Of a DNA stretch of 64,000 bases, positions 44,756-53,014 are shown one piece after another (the stretch's first letter is position 1; the number at the start of each line of letters is the position of its first letter). The stretch is taken from NCBI RefSeq assembly GCF_029623955.1, contig NZ_JARSBP010000007.1, positions 1 to 64,000 of the forward strand, read 5' to 3'. The notes under the pieces are model-generated. The model was given only the letters and a program-made list of their open reading frames with translations, searched no databases and was not told where the DNA came from. Position numbers and translations under genes: made by a program. This stretch comes from Mycobacterium sp. 236(2023). Lineage in GTDB: Bacteria > Actinomycetota > Actinomycetes > Mycobacteriales > Mycobacteriaceae.

Positions 44756-46792
44756 TCAACGCACCTGCCGCGACAGCGCGTCGACCAGCGATCCGTTGAG
44801 GAATTCGGTGGCCGCGTAGCCGCCGCGCTCCAGCGCGGCGATCACCGTCGGATCGTCGACGATGATGGTCGCCCCGCGGTACTGCGAAAACGGTTCCGGT
44901 AGACCGTTATAGCCGCCACCGCCGGCGCCGGCGTCGGTGCGCACCACGATCCGCACGTCGGGCGCCCCGTCGTTGAGCGTGATTGCATCGGGCACTGTGC
45001 GGGTGTCGCCGGGCTCGCCGGGTCCACGGTTGAACGTGCCGCGGTAGCGGAACCCCAGCCCCGACAAATACTGCGCGGCAGGAGAATCCGCCAGCGCCGC
45101 GGTGATGCGGGAGTCCGATACGTGCACCACTTCGACGGTCTTGCCGTCGAACGCGGGATGTTCCTGCCGGATCGCCGCCTGCTCGCGGGCCGCGCTGTCG
45201 AGGAGCTCTTCGGCTGTCGTGGAGCGGCCCAGCATCCTGGCGACCCACTGCAGTTGGTCCTGCCACGTCCACACCGGAGCGCCCTGGGGGCGGGTCACGG
45301 TGGGGGCGATCAACGCGAGCTTGTTGTAGGTGGCGACGTCGATGGCGGCGGTGTCGATGATCAGGTCGGGGCGCGCCGCGGTGAGCACTCCGGTGTCGAG
45401 TTCGGGCAGAACGCGGGTGTCGCCGGTGAGCAGGCGCTGCTCGTAAGGCGGCAGCAGGCCGCCCTCGGTGACCACCGCCACCGGCTGCACCCCCAGCACC
45501 AGCACTGCCTGTGCGTCGCCGGGTCCCAGCGCGGCGACCGCGCGCGGCTCGGCGGTGATCTCGGTGACCCCGCGGCTGTGGGTGAACGTCTGCGCCGGAT
45601 AGCCGGGTGCCGGTTCGCCGCCGGACAACACGACCCCGGCGATGGCGGCGGAGCCGATCACTAGGACCGTGGCCACCAAGGCGGCGATCCAGCGCGGTTT
45701 CCGCCACCACGGCGGTCGTCGCGGCGGCAGCGCCGGCATCGCGAACCACGCCCCGCCCGGCGACGGCCCACCACCGCCGGGAGTCCCGCCAACCGGTCCA
45801 GCAGCTGCCGGTGGCGGCCCACCACCGTCGTCGCGGAGGTCGGGCGGCTGCGGCGGCATAGGCACCAAGTTCCCGCTCATGTCCCACGGCGCGGTCACCG
45901 AGCCGGTCGGGGCGCTTCGGGTGCCGGGGGCGGAGGACCCGAGCGCCTGGGCGGCCGCCTCGGCCAGCTCGCGGCCGTTCTGATACCGATCGGCCGGGTT
46001 CTTGGCCATCGCCCGGGCGATCACCTCGTCGAACGCCCGGGGTAGCCCGGGGGCGGCGTCGCTGGCGCGCGGCGGGGGCGCGGACAGGTGCGCGGCCACC
46101 GTCGCGGCCATTCCCTGCGATGTCGAGAACGGTGCATGCGAGGTCACTAGCCGGTACAGCGAGCAACCCAGCGAGTACACGTCGGAGCGGCCGTCGAGTG
46201 GCCCGCCGGCCAGGCTTTCCGGCGATGCGTAGGCCACGCTGGCCATCACCGTCCCGCTCTGGGTGAGGTGGGTGGCCTCGTCGAGGGCGCGCGCAATGCC
46301 GAAGTCGGCCAGGAACACCCGCTCGTCGCCGGGCCCGAGCAGGAAGTTGGCGGGTTTGATGTCGCGGTGCAGCACGTGGCGGCGGTGCGCGTAGTCGAGC
46401 GCTTTGCCGACTTCGGTGACGATGTGAACCGCCCGCTGCGCGGTCATCCGTCCGGCTTTGAGTTCGCGGTCGGCGTCGCTGCCAGCGACGTATTGCATCG
46501 CGATCCACAGCTGGCCGTCGGCTTCGCCGCGGGCGTAGATCGTGACGATGTTCGGGTGGTCCAGGCTCGCGGCGAGCTCGGCTTCGCGTTCGAACCGTTC
46601 CCGGAACTGCGGGTCGGCCGACAGCTCGGCCGACAGCACCTTCAGCGCGTCGCTGCGCGGCAGCGTCGGGTTGCGCGCCCGATAGACGGTGCCCATGCCG
46701 CCCTGGCCGAGGATGCCTTCGATGGTGTAGCCCGCCACCACCGAACCCGCGCTCCACGCCACGTCGTCGACCCACCCTTGCCTTGCCTGCAC
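44756..46792 (-). CDS. Membrane Ser/Thr protein kinase with extracellular siderophore-binding-like (FecB/BtuF) domain
   Basis: A 678-residue receptor kinase. The kinase domain (residues about 20-285) has the glycine loop GQGGMG, lysine K51, HRDIKPAN with D144, and DFG at D163. A proline/glycine-rich linker leads to one membrane helix (about 368-390). The outer part (about 395-678) resembles periplasmic iron-siderophore/cobalamin-binding proteins: AVAALGPGDAQAVLVLGVQPV, RPDLIIDTAAID and the C-terminal GATIIVDDPTVIAALE. The binding domain is thus used as the sensor. GTG 46792 is the likely start. It follows the lipoprotein gene by 106 bases on the same strand and may share its transcript. Confidence 0.88.
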   Translation of the reverse strand: MQARQGWVDDVAWSAGSVVAGYTIEGILGQGGMGTVYRARNPTLPRSDALKVLSAELSADPQFRERFEREAELAASLDHPNIVTIYARGEADGQLWIAMQYVAGSDADRELKAGRMTAQRAVHIVTEVGKALDYAHRRHVLHRDIKPANFLLGPGDERVFLADFGIARALDEATHLTQSGTVMASVAYASPESLAGGPLDGRSDVYSLGCSLYRLVTSHAPFSTSQGMAATVAAHLSAPPPRASDAAPGLPRAFDEVIARAMAKNPADRYQNGRELAEAAAQALGSSAPGTRSAPTGSVTAPWDMSGNLVPMPPQPPDLRDDGGGPPPAAAGPVGGTPGGGGPSPGGAWFAMPALPPRRPPWWRKPRWIAALVATVLVIGSAAIAGVVLSGGEPAPGYPAQTFTHSRGVTEITAEPRAVAALGPGDAQAVLVLGVQPVAVVTEGGLLPPYEQRLLTGDTRVLPELDTGVLTAARPDLIIDTAAIDVATYNKLALIAPTVTRPQGAPVWTWQDQLQWVARMLGRSTTAEELLDSAAREQAAIRQEHPAFDGKTVEVVHVSDSRITAALADSPAAQYLSGLGFRYRGTFNRGPGEPGDTRTVPDAITLNDGAPDVRIVVRTDAGAGGGGYNGLPEPFSQYRGATIIVDDPTVIAALERGGYAATEFLNGSLVDALSRQVR

Positions 46793-46898
46793 CGATCACG
46801 CCGGGAGCTCCTCACAGCTCCCTTCGGCGTCGTCACACCTTGTCACAGGGTGGCACGGCACCCGAGGACGCCGCACGGCCGCCGGCTGAGCGGGGACG

Positions 46899-48206
46899 CT
46901 ATTCGCCGGACAATATGCGGTACTGCGCGGCGATCTGCTGTTTGACGTCGGCCGGGCTGGCCGAGAATGAGGTGAACGCGTACTGGTCGGAGCGGGCCAC
47001 GCACTTGTAGCGCCACAGGACGCGTTGCCAGGAGATCGCGGCTTCGGGGGGCAGTCCGTCGCGCTGCTCGAAGCATCGCGCGTTGGGCAGGCCGGGCACA
47101 CCGCCGAACGGCCGCACTTCGGCGGGCTTGCCGATCTCCTGGGCGAACCGGTCGACGATCTCGGCGGCGCCGGCGGGACTGTCAGCCTCATAGACAGTGG
47201 TCAGCCGCTGGGAGACGGTCTTGACGCCGGCCGAGGTGAACAATGTCGACGACTTCAGCGGGTCGTCCTCGAAGTGCAGCCAGGCGCGCGGATTCCAGGC
47301 GCCGACCATCCAGGGCACCCGGTTGTCCGGGGCGTTGAGCGTCTTGGCCAGCAGCTGCCCGGTCGGGTCGAGCGGCAGGTCGGCCAGCTTCGACAGCTCG
47401 GTGGGCACGAACTGACCGATCAGTTGCTTCTGCCGGTCCAGGCAGGCTTGCGCGATCACTTCCGCCGACCGCCGGAAGAAGTCCAGGTCTCCGCGCACCG
47501 ACTGGGCGTATTGATAGAGCACGTAGGGGCCGTGCGCGGTGAAACTGCCGACCACTTCGCGGGCCGGCAGCACCCCCTTTGGGGGAACTTCGAAGGCGGT
47601 GGCGATCGCGTCGGGATTGCGGTCGAACGGGATCCGGCGCCCCGCCGGGGCTCCGAAGGGTGGCGGCAGCGCGGCCGCCATCTCCGGGGCGGCCGCGGCG
47701 GCGGCGGCCGGATCCGGGAACCGCATCACCACGTTCTTCAGCGCCAGAGCCGGTTCGGGACTGTTGGGCAGCGGATCGATGCGCACCGTGGAGAACCCGG
47801 TGACCAGGTTGTATTTGGTGGCCACCGCGACGATGCCCGGGGAGGCCACGTCGTTGAGGGTCATCATCTCGGGGACGGGGATGGTCCCGGTGACGGCGGT
47901 GTGCAGCGCCCCTTCACGTTTGACGAGCGTGGCGTCGATTTCCCACGGCCCGACCACATACTGCGCGAGCCGCTGACCTTCAAGATTGCCCTGAGCGTTG
48001 CGGTCGTCACCGACGGTGCCGAACGGATGGGTGGGCACGGTGCCGTACGGGCCGGTGTCCATCAGGGCGACGTTCGCCTCGTCGGGATGGGGTGCGTCGG
48101 TCGCCGGACGCGCCGTCCCCGACAGCGTGGACGAGCACCCGACTAGGGCAGCGGTGAGAACCAGCAGGAACGCAGCCCGCACTCCCCGAGCGGCGCTGCT
48201 GCCCAT
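46899..48206 (-). CDS. Mycobacterial lipoprotein of the DUF7373 type
   Basis: A 435-residue lipoprotein. The signal peptide AAFLLVLTAALVGCSS has the lipobox LVGC at residues about 20-23. The body (GQRLAQYVVGPWEIDATLV, AVATKYNLVTGFSTVRI, SWQRVLWRYKCVA) matches, from memory, a family of paralogous mycobacterial lipoproteins named DUF7373, of unknown role. ATG 48206 has GGGGGAGGG just upstream; the longer open frame would destroy the signal peptide. It probably sits on the outer face of the membrane together with the sensor kinase encoded next. Confidence 0.8.
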   Translation of the reverse strand: MGSSAARGVRAAFLLVLTAALVGCSSTLSGTARPATDAPHPDEANVALMDTGPYGTVPTHPFGTVGDDRNAQGNLEGQRLAQYVVGPWEIDATLVKREGALHTAVTGTIPVPEMMTLNDVASPGIVAVATKYNLVTGFSTVRIDPLPNSPEPALALKNVVMRFPDPAAAAAAAPEMAAALPPPFGAPAGRRIPFDRNPDAIATAFEVPPKGVLPAREVVGSFTAHGPYVLYQYAQSVRGDLDFFRRSAEVIAQACLDRQKQLIGQFVPTELSKLADLPLDPTGQLLAKTLNAPDNRVPWMVGAWNPRAWLHFEDDPLKSSTLFTSAGVKTVSQRLTTVYEADSPAGAAEIVDRFAQEIGKPAEVRPFGGVPGLPNARCFEQRDGLPPEAAISWQRVLWRYKCVARSDQYAFTSFSASPADVKQQIAAQYRILSGE

Positions 48207-48373
48207 CGCGATCCCTCCCCCGGCGTGCACGGCCGTCCGGCGGACGGCGCGACAACCCCATACTGCCCGACCCGGGTCGCGATGATGCGCGGGTCGGTAC
48301 CGACGGCCGGGTTGCAGGGACCGGCGCTGCGCGCCGACCGGTGGAAGCGCCTGCGGCGCTACGAATCTGTTGG

Positions 48374-48397
48374 CACTGATCCCCTTCGGGGACAGTG
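48374..48397 (+). terminator. Stem-loop followed by a short T-run
   Basis: CACTG and CAGTG pair around an inner CCCC-TTC-GGGG hairpin, and CTTTTC follows, a modest intrinsic-terminator layout on the plus strand. No plus-strand gene ends here, so it may act on a leader transcript or serve another role. Confidence 0.35.
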
Positions 48398-48492
48398 CTT
48401 TTCGTTGCCTTCTCTGGCTCTCCAGTCTAGCTGGCGGGCAAGTCACGCAAGGACACCGGCGGCGCGGGCCGCTGCGCGGCGCTGGGCCTGAC

Positions 48493-48544
48493 GGCGCACA
48501 CACTTTTCCCCGAGACGGCCTCCGGCCTGGGAAAACTGTGCGCC
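48493..48544. repeat. Long inverted repeat upstream of the ParB-like gene
   Basis: The left arm GGCGCACACACTTTTCCCC and the right arm GGGAAAACTGTGCGCC pair almost completely, apart from a small bulge, around an 18-base centre that itself holds a short GGCC dyad. It is about 105 bases before the ParB-like start. Candidate roles are a partition site, an origin element or an attenuator. Confidence 0.6.
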
Positions 48545-48648
48545 CGGGACCTTGCGTTTGGTTGCCTTCCGCCAGCTGACGACCTTCGTGCCAGAAACGG
48601 CGAAAAAACAGGCGGCCACCAGGTCGCCCCTACCGAAGGAGGTCCGGC

Positions 48649-50265
48649 ATGTCCGGCACCAGCACCACCACCGAGGGCCTGACGCACGATCACGGCGCCA
48701 TCGCCCATCTCGACCCCACCACCATCGTCATCGGCGACAACGTCCGGGACCTGCCCACGCTGAACGACGCGTTCGTCAGCAGTGTCCGCGAACACGGAGT
48801 GCTGCAACCCATTACCGCGTTGCGTGACAGCGGCACCGGGCAGGTCACCGTGCTCGACGGCCAGCTGCGCACCCTGGCCGCCCGGGAGGCCGGGCTGGCC
48901 ACCATCCCGGTGTACGTGCGCGACGACACCGCCGCCGACACCAAAGTCGCCGTCGCGGCCCGGGTGGCCCACCAGATCGTCACCAACGACCAGCGCAGCG
49001 CCCTGACCGACGCCCAGCGGGCCCGCGGCATCCAGCAGATGCTCGACGCGGGAGTCACCGCCGCCAAGGTCGCCAAACGACTGGCCGTGCCCAAAGACAC
49101 CGTCGCCGCCGCGCGCGCCGTCACCGCGTCGACCCGCGCGATGGACGCACTCGACGACGGCCAACTGAGCCTGGCCGAGGCCGCCGCACTGACCGAGTTC
49201 GACGAGGACCCCGACGCGATCTCCCGTCTGCTCGGGGCCGCCGGTCGACCCCAGTTCGCGCATATCGTCGCCGCGCTGCGCCAGGAACGCCAGTCAGCGC
49301 AGGCCTACGACGACGCCGCCACGGCGTGGCGGGACCGCGGTTTCACCGTCCTCGATTCCGCGCCGCTGTGGCGAGACACCGGGTGTGTGGCGCTGCGGTA
49401 TCTGCGCCGCGACGGTGAGACCGTCACCGACGCCGTGGTCACCGATCCCGCCCACTGGGCGGCGCTGCTGGAGGAGACCGCCAGCTTCGTCGACCGCGAC
49501 ACCGGTGAACCAGTCGCCGAGGACGACATCGATTTCGACACCGAACGCGACCCCGACACCGAGGCCGCCGACGGTCTGCGCCACTTCCGCACCGTCATCG
49601 AGAAGCCCACCTTCGCGCCGCAGTACTTCTGCCTCGACCACGACGCCGCCGGACTCGATCTGGTCGAGTACTTGGCCAACACCAATCCCGCGACACCGTC
49701 AGACCCCAACCCCGGCGAGGAAAACGGTTCAACGGACGAGGCCGAACCTTCCGACGTCCAGCGCCGGGATCGCCGGAAAGTGCTGGCGCTCAACCGACTC
49801 GGGACCGCCGCGCAGCAAGTGCGCCGCGACTTCGTCACCAAACTGCTCACCCGCAAGACCCCGCCCAAAGGCGCGGCCATTTTCATGGCGGAGTGCCTGA
49901 CCCGTGACGGCTACCTGCTGACCCAGCACAACGGCGCCGACCTGGCCGCCGAACTGCTCGGACTGGCCGACGCCGACGCGGTGCGCGACACTGTCGCCAA
50001 GCTCGGCGCGAGCGGTGATGGTCGCGCGCAAATGCTCACCCTGGCCTTGGTTCTCGCGGCATTGGAGGCGCGCACCCCCAAAGATGCGTGGCGTAACGCC
50101 GCAACCTCCGCAGGGGTTAGCGGGCACTGGGCGCGATCGGTCACGACAGTGGACTACCTGACGTTCCTGGCGGCCAACGGCTACACGTTGGCACCCATCG
50201 AACAGGTCGCCTCGGCGGCACTGTCGGCTGACGAGCTGTTCGACCGCGACAACACCGACGGATAA
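48649..50265 (+). CDS. ParB/Spo0J-family DNA-binding protein
   Basis: A 538-residue protein. The N-terminal third has the ParB/sulfiredoxin-like domain: HLDPTTIVIGDNVRDL, VREHGVLQPITAL and DGQLRTLAAREAGL, the last in place of the usual GxRR motif. A helix-turn-helix follows (TAAKVAKRLAVPKDTVAAARA, residues about 144-164). The remainder is acidic in the middle and ends with a helical domain I do not recognise. It is longer than chromosomal ParB and is of the kind found on actinobacterial plasmids. No parA is next to it. Function inferred: partition or gene control for the element. Confidence 0.8.
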   Translation: MSGTSTTTEGLTHDHGAIAHLDPTTIVIGDNVRDLPTLNDAFVSSVREHGVLQPITALRDSGTGQVTVLDGQLRTLAAREAGLATIPVYVRDDTAADTKVAVAARVAHQIVTNDQRSALTDAQRARGIQQMLDAGVTAAKVAKRLAVPKDTVAAARAVTASTRAMDALDDGQLSLAEAAALTEFDEDPDAISRLLGAAGRPQFAHIVAALRQERQSAQAYDDAATAWRDRGFTVLDSAPLWRDTGCVALRYLRRDGETVTDAVVTDPAHWAALLEETASFVDRDTGEPVAEDDIDFDTERDPDTEAADGLRHFRTVIEKPTFAPQYFCLDHDAAGLDLVEYLANTNPATPSDPNPGEENGSTDEAEPSDVQRRDRRKVLALNRLGTAAQQVRRDFVTKLLTRKTPPKGAAIFMAECLTRDGYLLTQHNGADLAAELLGLADADAVRDTVAKLGASGDGRAQMLTLALVLAALEARTPKDAWRNAATSAGVSGHWARSVTTVDYLTFLAANGYTLAPIEQVASAALSADELFDRDNTDG

Positions 50266-50370
50266 TGGGCAGGCGGTGGGGGCGGGCTCACGGGATCGCC
50301 CCCACCGCCGATATCCATTCTTCGCAATGCACACATTAGAAAAAGCAGATATTCGAATACCGTTGCCGGA

Positions 50371-50421
50371 GCGGATATCAAAGAATGCTCTGGGGACAAG
50401 AAATTTCCTGCGGATATCCGC
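50371..50421. promoter_or_regulatory. GCGGATATC-type sites upstream of nrdH
   Basis: GCGGATATCAAA at 50371-50382 and the perfect palindrome GCGGATATCCGC at 50410-50421 lie in the AT-rich gap before nrdH. The first recurs, inverted, at 54335-54346 before the relaxase gene. They may bind a common regulator or be remnants of iterons. Confidence 0.4.
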
Positions 50422-50495
50422 AATCAGTGCATTTCCTTGTCGCACAGCGCAAATAGAATAAAGCAAGAGAAAAGAAACGCAGAAAGGTCCGCGCC

Positions 50496-50732
50496 ATGCA
50501 TTCCATCACCGTCTACACCAAACCGGGATGCCCGCAGTGCCGGGCCACCACCCGGGCCCTGGACCGCGCCGGCCTGGACTACGACTGCATCGATATCAGC
50601 ACCGACCCCGACGCCCGGGATTTCGTGATGAGCCTCGGCCATCTCCAGGCGCCGGTGGTCGTCGCCACCGACCGGCACTGGAGCGGCTACCGGCCCGATC
50701 ACATCACCGATCTTGCCACCGACGTTGCCTGA
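50496..50732 (+). CDS. nrdH: Glutaredoxin-like NrdH-type redoxin
   Basis: A 78-residue thioredoxin-fold protein, the usual NrdH length. The redox motif is CPQC in YTKPGCPQCRATTRALD at residues 11-14, with a conserved LQAPVVV (cis-proline) and GYRPDHI near the end. NrdH passes electrons to class Ib ribonucleotide reductase; neither nrdE nor nrdF is here, and NrdH-like genes are frequent on actinobacterial plasmids and phages. ATG 50496 has GAAAGG upstream. Confidence 0.88.
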   Translation: MHSITVYTKPGCPQCRATTRALDRAGLDYDCIDISTDPDARDFVMSLGHLQAPVVVATDRHWSGYRPDHITDLATDVA

Positions 50733-50794
50733 CAACAGGAATCGACCAGCACAGCGACCGCCCGCTAACCTCGCACCTCGAAACGGACCACGCT

Positions 50795-51379
50795 ATGACC
50801 ACCGCCCCCGACACCCCCCGTCCCCGCGCCCTCGCGCTGGTCCCCGACGGGGACGAGCCGACCGCCCCGGCCGTGGCGCGGATCCTGCACCACTGGGATC
50901 CCGAATCGCAATTGCTCGGCGCGCTGCTGCATCTACCCTGCGATGCTGTCGCCCCCATCCTCGAACTCGTTCCCGCCGAGGCGATCTGGCGTCCCGAGCA
51001 CCGCTGGATCTACGAACTCATCGATCACCTCGTCGGCACCGGCGCCGACCCTGACCCGGTCGTCGTCCTCAGCACCGCCCGGCACCGCCCGCCAGTCGAC
51101 GCGGCGCATCCCGGTGAACCGGTCACCCCGGGCCGCCACCATCGCCTCGCTGTGCACCTGGCCGACCTGTACACCCGGGTCATCACCCCGGCTGCCGCCG
51201 GCCAATACGCCGGCGAAGTCCTCGACAACGCCTACCGGCGTGCCGTCGCCTTCCACGGCACCCGCATGACCCAGCTCGCCGAAACCGATGCCGACCACGA
51301 CACGCTGACCACCTACCTCACCGCCATGCGCGCCGAACTCGCCGATCTGTGGCGCCGCCTGCAGGCGGCCCATCGGTAG
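50795..51379 (+). CDS. Stand-alone DnaB N-terminal-domain-like protein
   Basis: A 194-residue protein resembling only the N-terminal domain of replicative helicase DnaB: ESQLLGALLHLPCDAV and EHRWIYELIDHLVGTGADPDPVVV fit the first and middle helices. There is no RecA-like ATPase part. A free DnaB N-domain could bind primase or modulate the host helicase at the element's origin; that is inference. ATG 50795 is taken as the start because the domain follows after a short disordered leader; the frame extends upstream through nrdH but without likeness. It lies 62 bases after nrdH. Confidence 0.72.
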   Translation: MTTAPDTPRPRALALVPDGDEPTAPAVARILHHWDPESQLLGALLHLPCDAVAPILELVPAEAIWRPEHRWIYELIDHLVGTGADPDPVVVLSTARHRPPVDAAHPGEPVTPGRHHRLAVHLADLYTRVITPAAAGQYAGEVLDNAYRRAVAFHGTRMTQLAETDADHDTLTTYLTAMRAELADLWRRLQAAHR

Positions 51380-51687
51380 GGCGCGGGGTCTTCGTCGCCT
51401 GCGGCGCCGTCGGGTTGGGTGCCCACTCACCTAATTTGCCTGTCAGCGTGGGCCCAGTGTGACCGCCGGGGCCCCGTCACGGTCAACCCACACCCGCGCC
51501 GAACTCCGCAGGCCGAGTGACCTTTACGGCCCTACCGGATACGCCGAGGCGCTGACGCGCCGGCGCGCGGGGCCGCAAACCCTGCTCCGTTCGCCCCGGC
51601 CTCTTCGGGGTTGACCGCGCCACCCCGCCGGTCCCCCATCCCACACGCCAACCGGCGCACTCATCACCTACTGCAACGGAGAACATC
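51380..51687. other. Intergenic leader carrying repeat copies A1 and A2
   Basis: The 308 bases before the gene at 51688 consist largely of two segments repeated before the DUF4192 gene. No coding sequence is supported. Confidence 0.6.
51398..51490. repeat. Direct repeat copy A1 (93 bases)
   Basis: It matches 52698-52790 base for base except for about five changes. It contains GCCCAC and GTGGGC, which can pair across the middle of the unit. It lies upstream of the gene at 51688 in the same orientation and distance class as its partner before 53002. Confidence 0.85.
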
Positions 51688-51700
51688 ATGACCACAACAG
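51607..51700 (+). repeat. Direct repeat copy A2 (94 bases), leader and start codon
   Basis: It matches 52920-53014 with one single-base indel and a few substitutions. It includes CTACTGCAACGGAGA, the ribosome site, the ATG at 51688 and the first codons, so both genes share one translation start region. Confidence 0.85.
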
Positions 51701-52230
51701 CGGCCGTGCACACCACGCCCCCGGCCACCATCACCCACACCACCGCCGTCCTCATCGGCGACATCGGCTCCGACATCGCCGTCTATCACGCCCAAACCTC
51801 CGACGCCCGCATCGGACTGATCTTCGGCACCACCCTGATGACCTTCTACTCGGCGGCCGCCGTCCAAGGACTGCTGGAAGCCTTCGCCGCCGCCCGCGGC
51901 GCCTCCACCCGGCTCCCGCGCCGCATGGCACCACCGAGCGGCCCCGCACCGCAGGGGCCCTTCGCCCGCACCACCCTGGCCGTCGAATGGACCCGCCGGC
52001 CCGCCTACTGCGTTGTCCCGCAAAGCGGAACGACCAAAGCGGGCACCACCACCGCCCACTGGATCGACCTGCACTGCGGACCGCTGACCTTCCAGATCCG
52101 CGACCACATCGCCCTCACCTCAACACTGCTGCTGCTCACCCGCACCCACAAGACCGCGACCGCGGTCTTCCTCGACGGTCCCCGCCACCGCACCGACCCC
52201 ACCCGCGACGACTACCGCCCCACCGGCTAA
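51688..52230 (+). CDS. Hypothetical protein with duplicated leader
   Basis: A 180-residue protein that I do not recognise. It begins MTTTAAVHTTPPATITHT, and contains VLIGDIGSDIAVYHAQTSD and a later HWIDLHCGPLTFQIRDH. There are no membrane helices or signal peptide. The codon use is strongly C-ending, like its neighbours. ATG 51688 has ACGGAG upstream, in a leader nearly identical to that of the DUF4192 gene, so the two are probably made together. I infer a plasmid-housekeeping protein. Confidence 0.65.
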   Translation: MTTTAAVHTTPPATITHTTAVLIGDIGSDIAVYHAQTSDARIGLIFGTTLMTFYSAAAVQGLLEAFAAARGASTRLPRRMAPPSGPAPQGPFARTTLAVEWTRRPAYCVVPQSGTTKAGTTTAHWIDLHCGPLTFQIRDHIALTSTLLLLTRTHKTATAVFLDGPRHRTDPTRDDYRPTG

Positions 52231-52306
52231 CGCCCCAGCGCACCCGGCTACCAACACCCGGTGGCCGGGTGCCGCACGGCACCTTCCGCATTGGACAATC
52301 AATGTC

Positions 52307-52615
52307 ATGGACATCGACTTCGCGCTGGGCCGGCAGTTCCTCGATGTCGACGGCCGACCCCGCCAACTGCGGTTCCGCCGCACCGATACCGACACCACCG
52401 GCGACGTGCTCTCGGGCACCGGACAACTCATCGCCGTGATCGCCGATCCACACCGCCCCGACACCGACGACGTCGTCACCCTCAGCCGCCCCGACGTCGC
52501 CTTCGCCGACATCGAAGCCGCCCTCGACGGCTGGCAGCAGTGGGCCGCCCTCGGCGAGGAAGCCATCAACCTCACCGAGATCCGCCGCCGCCTCGAAGCC
52601 GCCGGACTGCACTAG
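52307..52615 (+). CDS. Small hypothetical protein
   Basis: A 102-residue acidic protein, not recognised. It opens MDIDFALGRQFLDVDGRP and ends ITEIRRRLEAAGLH-like with NLTEIRRRLEAAGLH; the middle carries ADPHRPDTDDVVTL. No signal peptide or membrane segment. The ribosome site is poor, so it may be translated from a leaderless or very short leader transcript. It lies between the two repeat-bearing genes on the same strand. Confidence 0.55.
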   Translation: MDIDFALGRQFLDVDGRPRQLRFRRTDTDTTGDVLSGTGQLIAVIADPHRPDTDDVVTLSRPDVAFADIEAALDGWQQWAALGEEAINLTEIRRRLEAAGLH

Positions 52616-53001
52616 CCGCACACCACGCCCGCCGCGCCCAACCACAAGACGCGGCCCCCTGACCCCCGCGCGCCACGCTCCGCGCGGGGTATCGGCGCCT
52701 GCGGCGCCGTCGGGTTGGGTGCCCACTCACCTAAATTGCCTGTCAGCGTGGGCCGAGTGTGACCGCCGGGGCCCCGTCGGCGTCAACCCACGGCGCTGAT
52801 CCCGCTCGCCCGTTCTCCGCTGCGCTCCGCCCGTGCGGCACCGGCGACATTTCGTCCCCTACTCCAAGCTCGCTGCCGCTCGCGGGGGACGAAATTCCCC
52901 TCCAGCGCGGCGCCTCACAGGGGTTGACCCCGCCACCCCAGCGGTCCCCCATCCCACACGCCAACCGGCGCACTCATCACCTACTGCAACGGAGAAACAT
53001 C
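52616..53001. other. Intergenic leader carrying repeat copies B1 and B2
   Basis: The 386 bases before the DUF4192 gene consist of repeat B1, a 129-base unshared centre and repeat B2. No gene is supported; the frame open through it lacks a family signature and is broken by the better start at 53002. Confidence 0.55.
52698..52790. repeat. Direct repeat copy B1 (93 bases)
   Basis: Partner of 51398-51490, about 95 percent identical by eye. Its conservation in a non-coding place argues for a function such as a promoter or RNA leader. Confidence 0.85.
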
Positions 53002-53014
53002 ATGACTACAACAG
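52920..53014 (+). repeat. Direct repeat copy B2 (95 bases), leader and start codon
   Basis: Partner of 51607-51700. It carries GGAGAAACATC before the DUF4192 start, with one extra A compared with copy A2. Confidence 0.85.

Larger units (their letters stand above)
48207..48648. other. Control region between the lipoprotein and ParB-like genes
   Basis: No gene is supported in these 442 bases. It holds a stem-loop at 48374-48397, a large inverted repeat at 48493-48544, and the ribosome site GAAGGAGG before the ParB-like gene. The dyads could be partition, replication or attenuation sites. Confidence 0.5.

Noticed and set aside
44690..44790. A complete tRNA gene
   Set aside because: Only the T-arm, acceptor 3' strand and CCA are present; no matching 5' acceptor, D-arm or anticodon loop could be folded upstream.
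44907..46799. A 630-codon minus-strand frame overlapping the kinase gene
   Set aside because: It is a shifted frame of the kinase gene in GC-rich DNA, rich in Arg and Gly/Ala with no domain; the kinase frame has all motifs.
47025..48146. A 373-codon plus-strand frame opposite the lipoprotein gene
   Set aside because: Antisense frame lying entirely within the lipoprotein gene, with no family signature.
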